From contig NZ_JH719393.1 of NCBI RefSeq assembly GCF_000271845.1, positions 1,828,442-1,892,441 of the forward strand: 64,000 nucleotides of DNA, written 5' to 3'. Source of the DNA: Rhizobium leguminosarum bv. trifolii WSM2297 (GTDB lineage: Bacteria > Pseudomonadota > Alphaproteobacteria > Rhizobiales > Rhizobiaceae). The translations under genes and the position numbers were made by a program. The notes below the pieces were generated by a model. That model did no database searches. It had not been told where the DNA came from and worked only from the letters and a program-made list of their open reading frames with translations. This document shows, piece by piece, positions 60,867 through 64,000 of the stretch (its first letter is position 1; each line of letters opens with the position of its first letter).

Positions 60867-61944
60867 TCTCACATCCATGCGTCTAGGTCAGAGCGCGCAG
60901 CAGGTCTGGGATCCGGAGACGGACGAGACCCTCGTCTGTCTCGACGTCCATCAGGAGACGCATGACGTGAAAAGCTTCACGTTCGCGTCGCCCGAAGGCA
61001 AGCATTTCCACTTCGATGCCGGCCAGTATTTTCTGTTCGACTTCCCGACGGGTTCGGATGGCGAGGCACGATGCTACAGCATCTCGTCGTCGCCCCATCG
61101 AAGCAACGCCTTTACGGTGACGGTCAAGCGCGTGCCCGGCGGCAGGATATCAAACTGGCTCCATGACCACATGGCGCCAGGCATGACCGTCAAGGGTCAG
61201 GGACCGCTTGGTCATTTCGTCCGGCCCAACGGCAAGAAGATCAAGCTTCTGCTACTCTCCGGAGGTTCGGGCATCACGCCCGTCATGTCGATCACGCGGG
61301 ATCTGGCAGACCGCTACGAAGCGTCGGACATCGTCTTCCTGCACGCGGCGAGAACGCCTGCCGATCTGATCTTTCGCCATGACCTTTCGGGGCTCGCAGC
61401 GAGGATGAAGGGACTGCGTCTCCAGTTTCTTCCCGAGACGGTCGCCGGCGAATTATCATGGCCAGGGCTGACCGGCCGGATCTCGCCGGAATTCCTCAAG
61501 CTTGCCGTTCCCGACATCGCCGAACGCGTCGTCATGTGCTGCGGTCCCGCCCCGTTCATGGCGGCGGCGCGATCGATAACGGCTGCTCTCGGCGTCCCGG
61601 CAGAAAATTATATCGAAGAGAGCTTCGACGCCGCGGTCATCGACGAGCCAGGCCTCGAAGTCGAAGCACGGCCGACGACGAGGGCTTTCCAGGTCGAATT
61701 CTCGAAACAGAATAAGACGTTGGAAGTCCCGTCGGACCAGACCGTGCTTTCAGCGGCAAAGAAGGGCAGCGTCCGCCTGCCCTCCTCGTGCTCGAACGGG
61801 GTCTGTGGAACCTGCAAGTCGAAGCTTGTCTCCGGCTCGGTGGAGATGAACCATAATGGCGGTATCCGGCAACGCGAGATCGACGCCGGCTTTTTCCTGC
61901 CCTGCTGCTCGAAGCCGCTCAGCGATCTCGTCATCGAACGCTGA
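60856..61944 (+). CDS. Ferredoxin-type oxygenase reductase (FAD, NAD and 2Fe-2S; GbcB-like)
   Basis: A 362-residue electron-transfer protein. FAD binding: ARCYSISSSPHRS at ~75-88; NAD binding: LLSGGSGITPVMS at ~135 and MCCGPAPFM. The C-terminal plant-type 2Fe-2S ligands are CSNGVCGTCKSKL and a later CCSKP. It moves electrons from NADH to the Rieske oxygenase; the pairing matches GbcA-GbcB. The ATG at 60856 overlaps the oxygenase gene by 11 bases, so they are coupled; a later ATG at 60877 is possible. Longer open frames are shadows of the oxygenase gene. Confidence 0.93.
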   Translation: MGIDLTSMRLGQSAQQVWDPETDETLVCLDVHQETHDVKSFTFASPEGKHFHFDAGQYFLFDFPTGSDGEARCYSISSSPHRSNAFTVTVKRVPGGRISNWLHDHMAPGMTVKGQGPLGHFVRPNGKKIKLLLLSGGSGITPVMSITRDLADRYEASDIVFLHAARTPADLIFRHDLSGLAARMKGLRLQFLPETVAGELSWPGLTGRISPEFLKLAVPDIAERVVMCCGPAPFMAAARSITAALGVPAENYIEESFDAAVIDEPGLEVEARPTTRAFQVEFSKQNKTLEVPSDQTVLSAAKKGSVRLPSSCSNGVCGTCKSKLVSGSVEMNHNGGIRQREIDAGFFLPCCSKPLSDLVIER

Positions 61945-61977
61945 GCGACACCGCAATACTCACCGACAACAGGGATC

Positions 61978-63264
61978 ATGCCGATGTTGCGAGACGAAAA
62001 CGATTCCGTCGAGCTGACCGGCTCGGCCGTCTTCAAGGACGAGCGCAAGCAGGCCTACCTCAATCCCGATGGAGCGGACCGGCCTCTCATCAGTCCGGTG
62101 CCCCCCGCGACGCTTGACCAGGCGCGTCGCTACCGGCTGGAGCGGCTGCGCATGAAGATGCGCGAATGGGATTGCGGCGCCCTGCTGCTCTATGATCCCG
62201 TCAACATCCGCTATGCCTTCGACTCCTCGAATATGAGCATCTGGACGATGCATAATCCCTCACGTTATGCATTGATCCTGGCCGACGGCCCGGCGATCAT
62301 TTTCGAATTCGAAGGCGCCGAACACGTCAATGACGGGCTGTCCGGCATCGACGAAATCCGGCCATCGAAATCCTGGATCTTCTTCACCGCGGGCAACCTC
62401 GTGGAACCCCGCCTGAAGGCCTGGGCGGACGAGATCTCCGACATCGTGAAGGGGAATGCCGCCAACAGACGCATCGCCGTCGACAGGCTCGAGCCTTCAG
62501 GCGCGTTCGAACTTACCGAACGCGGATTTACCCTTCTCGACGGCCAGGAGCTGGCCGAACGGGCGCGATCGATCAAGAGCCCCGAGGAAATCGAGCTGAT
62601 GCGCTGGACGATCCGCATCTGCGAAGCCGGCATGGCGCGGATGTACGAGGTATCGGAGCCAGGCCGCACCGAGCGGGAGATCTGGGCCGAGCTGCACTTC
62701 GAAAATGCGCGTAGCGGCGGCGAGTGGCTGGAAACCAAACTGCTGACCGCGGGCACCAGAACCAATCCCTGGTATCAGGAATGTTCGGACTACGTGATCG
62801 AGCGCGGCGAGATGATCTCCTTCGACACCGATATGATCGGCCCCTACGGCTATTGCGCCGACCTCTCGCGCTCGTGGACGTGTGGACATGTGGCGATGAA
62901 TTCCAAGCAGAAGGAGCTTTACGCGGCAGCCAGGGACCAGATCGAACATAATCTGTCAGTCATCAGGCCCGGCATGACGTTTCGGGAGTTCAACGAACTG
63001 TCGTGGCAAATCCCGGAGAAATATCAGCCTTATCGCTACACCCTGGCCCTGCACGGCACCGGCATGGCCGACGAATGGCCGGGGGTGCCGCTGCACCCGG
63101 ATTTCGATGCCGATTTCAGCGGCATCATCGAGGAGAACATGGTGCTCAACGTCGAAAGCCTGATCGCCGAGGCCGGGTCCGAGAGCATCAAACTGGAAAC
63201 CCAGGCCCTGATCACGGCCGAGGGCGCGGAGCGGCTGGACAGCTTCCCGTGGGAAGACATCTGA
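61978..63264 (+). CDS. M24-family metalloenzyme, DddP-like (possible DMSP lyase or peptidase-fold hydrolase)
   Basis: A 428-residue creatinase/Xaa-Pro aminopeptidase-fold protein. The N-terminal domain includes LLYDPVNIRYAFDSSNM. The metal ligands of the fold are present: Asp283 and Asp285 (SFDTDMIG), Asp295 (CADLSRSW), His359 (LALHGTG), Glu393 and Glu407. They and Tyr354 and Asp365 fall at a nearly constant offset from the residues I recall for DddP (D295, D297, D307, H371, E406, E421, Y366, D377). DddP splits dimethylsulfoniopropionate to acrylate and dimethyl sulfide. Context (Rieske oxygenase, reductase) could instead mean a betaine-related substrate. It lies 33 bases after the reductase. 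Confidence 0.8.
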   Translation: MPMLRDENDSVELTGSAVFKDERKQAYLNPDGADRPLISPVPPATLDQARRYRLERLRMKMREWDCGALLLYDPVNIRYAFDSSNMSIWTMHNPSRYALILADGPAIIFEFEGAEHVNDGLSGIDEIRPSKSWIFFTAGNLVEPRLKAWADEISDIVKGNAANRRIAVDRLEPSGAFELTERGFTLLDGQELAERARSIKSPEEIELMRWTIRICEAGMARMYEVSEPGRTEREIWAELHFENARSGGEWLETKLLTAGTRTNPWYQECSDYVIERGEMISFDTDMIGPYGYCADLSRSWTCGHVAMNSKQKELYAAARDQIEHNLSVIRPGMTFREFNELSWQIPEKYQPYRYTLALHGTGMADEWPGVPLHPDFDADFSGIIEENMVLNVESLIAEAGSESIKLETQALITAEGAERLDSFPWEDI

Positions 63265-63271
63265 AGCCTGC

Positions 63272-64000
63272 TCAGTGCGCTCTTGAAGCCGCCGCGCGAT
63301 GCTGCGACGGGGTCTGCCCGAAGGTCCGCTTGAAAGTTCGCGTGAACTGCGAGGCATTTTCGAAGCCGACGTCAAGCGCGATCTCGATCAGCGGCGCCTT
63401 CGACTGGACCAGGATCGATTTTGCCCGCTCCATGCGGACCCGATTATAGGCCTTGGCAGGAGACATTCCCGTCTTGTCGATGAAAATTCTCTCCAACTGC
63501 CGCCGTGACAGGCCAACCATCGCGGCAAGCTTCTGGATCGATATGCTGCCGTCGACGAACTGTTCCATCGTAATCATCGCCGCCTTGACGCGGGCGTCGT
63601 CATAATCGTCATACAGCGGACGGCGGGGCTGTATGTCCGCCGGCGCCCGGGCCTTTTCGATCTGAAGCACCTCAAGCGCATTTCGCTCGGCATCCCGGCT
63701 GATATATTTCCTGACCAGCAACGCCGCCATGTCGGCCGCGCTGCTGCCGCCGGCGCAGGATCCGCGCTGGCGATCGAGATTGAAGAGCCGGTCGGACCGA
63801 ACGCCGAGGTCGGGAAACCGCTCGCGAAACTCCTTGTAATGCAGCCAGCTCACGCAGGACTCGTGCCGCTTCATCAGGTCCGCGGCCGCAAGAATGAACG
63901 ACCCGGTGCAGACGCCGATCAACGGCACCTTCTTGGCATCCGCCTGCTTGAGAAAGGTGATGGTCTGCTGGTCGACGGGGTTTTCCACCGTCAGAAGCCC
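63272..64000 (-). CDS. GlxA-type AraC-family regulator (GbdR-like), cut by the window end
   Basis: The frame runs to the edge, so the N-terminus is missing. The visible part has the DJ-1/PfpI-like amidase fold (IGVCTGSFILAAADLM with the Cys of the nucleophile elbow; SCAGGSSAADMAALLV) and then an AraC helix-turn-helix pair (ISIQKLAAMVGLSRRQLERIF, ... IEIALDVGFENASQFTRTFKRTFG). GbdR, the glycine-betaine catabolism activator, is of this type. Its gene is convergent with the M24 gene (7-base gap). It probably controls the Rieske operon. Confidence 0.9.
   Translation of the reverse strand, partial: GLLTVENPVDQQTITFLKQADAKKVPLIGVCTGSFILAAADLMKRHESCVSWLHYKEFRERFPDLGVRSDRLFNLDRQRGSCAGGSSAADMAALLVRKYISRDAERNALEVLQIEKARAPADIQPRRPLYDDYDDARVKAAMITMEQFVDGSISIQKLAAMVGLSRRQLERIFIDKTGMSPAKAYNRVRMERAKSILVQSKAPLIEIALDVGFENASQFTRTFKRTFGQTPSQHRAAASRAH

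Noticed and set aside
1..64000. CRISPR arrays, tRNA or rRNA genes, insertion sequences, plasmid origin
   Set aside because: I looked for regular spaced repeats, cloverleaf-like sequences, transposase motifs and replication genes and found none.

Overview
The window looks like accessory DNA from a fast-growing alpha-proteobacterial rhizobium (Rhizobium leguminosarum/etli type). The GC-rich coding sequence, the density of ABC importers and LacI/GntR/LysR/AraC regulators, a divergently regulated putA with an Lrp-type regulator, and small rhizobial hypothetical proteins all point there. I see no tRNA, rRNA, CRISPR array, IS element or replication gene. Nearly everything is catabolic: each block pairs an importer with enzymes and a local regulator.

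Layout. 1-0.9 kb: 3' part of a LacI-family regulator and a decayed antitoxin gene. 1.1-5.0 kb: GntR regulator and an NMT1/THI5-type ABC importer, closed by a terminator. 5.0-18.1 kb: a polyuronide (unsaturated uronic oligosaccharide) locus. On the minus strand it has a heparinase II/III-like protein, a discoidin-fold protein and a two-component system. On the plus strand it has a MalFGK-type importer, a GH88 unsaturated glucuronyl hydrolase, and DUF624 and DUF2264 proteins. 18.5-20.7 kb: small genes (two ABM-like proteins, an HD hydrolase, a DUF2934 protein, two hypotheticals). 21.1-28 kb: a YdiJ-like FAD/Fe-S dehydrogenase, a DUF6522 protein, an HPP-CBS membrane protein, a LysR regulator and three tiny genes with palindromic promoters. 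28.2-34.2 kb: a tartrate/D-malate-type dehydrogenase, then a complete four-carbon acid sugar pathway (otnC, lacI-type regulator, ltnD, otnI, otnK) around three palindromic operators. 34.8-46.3 kb: HAD hydrolase, dipeptide-type ABC importer, amine/amino-acid oxidase, aldehyde dehydrogenase, a decayed chemoreceptor tail, a second paralogous oxidase and an Asp/Glu racemase-like protein. 46.4-53.8 kb: an intact chemoreceptor, putA, a small hypothetical and putR. 53.9-58.6 kb: LysR, MFS exporter, SDR and a two-domain acyltransferase fusion. 58.6-64 kb: LysR, Rieske oxygenase, its reductase, a DddP-like M24 metalloenzyme and a GlxA/GbdR-type regulator cut by the window end.

How they work together. 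In the polyuronide locus the enzymes carry no signal peptides, so oligosaccharides are probably imported and then cut inside the cell. In the otn block, L-threonate or an epimer is oxidised, isomerised, phosphorylated and decarboxylated to dihydroxyacetone phosphate, with the LacI-type protein as likely repressor. The right end fits quaternary-amine or betaine use: Rieske demethylation, then possibly proline oxidation by PutA if the substrate is a proline betaine. The M24 enzyme keeps the metal and catalytic positions I recall for the DMSP lyase DddP, the most testable novel point here.

Recurrent structure outside genes: each of the three substrate-binding-protein genes is followed by a very stable GC-rich hairpin; three small genes have palindromes placed within their promoters; and a chemoreceptor relic plus duplicated oxidase genes indicate an old segmental duplication at 41-49 kb.
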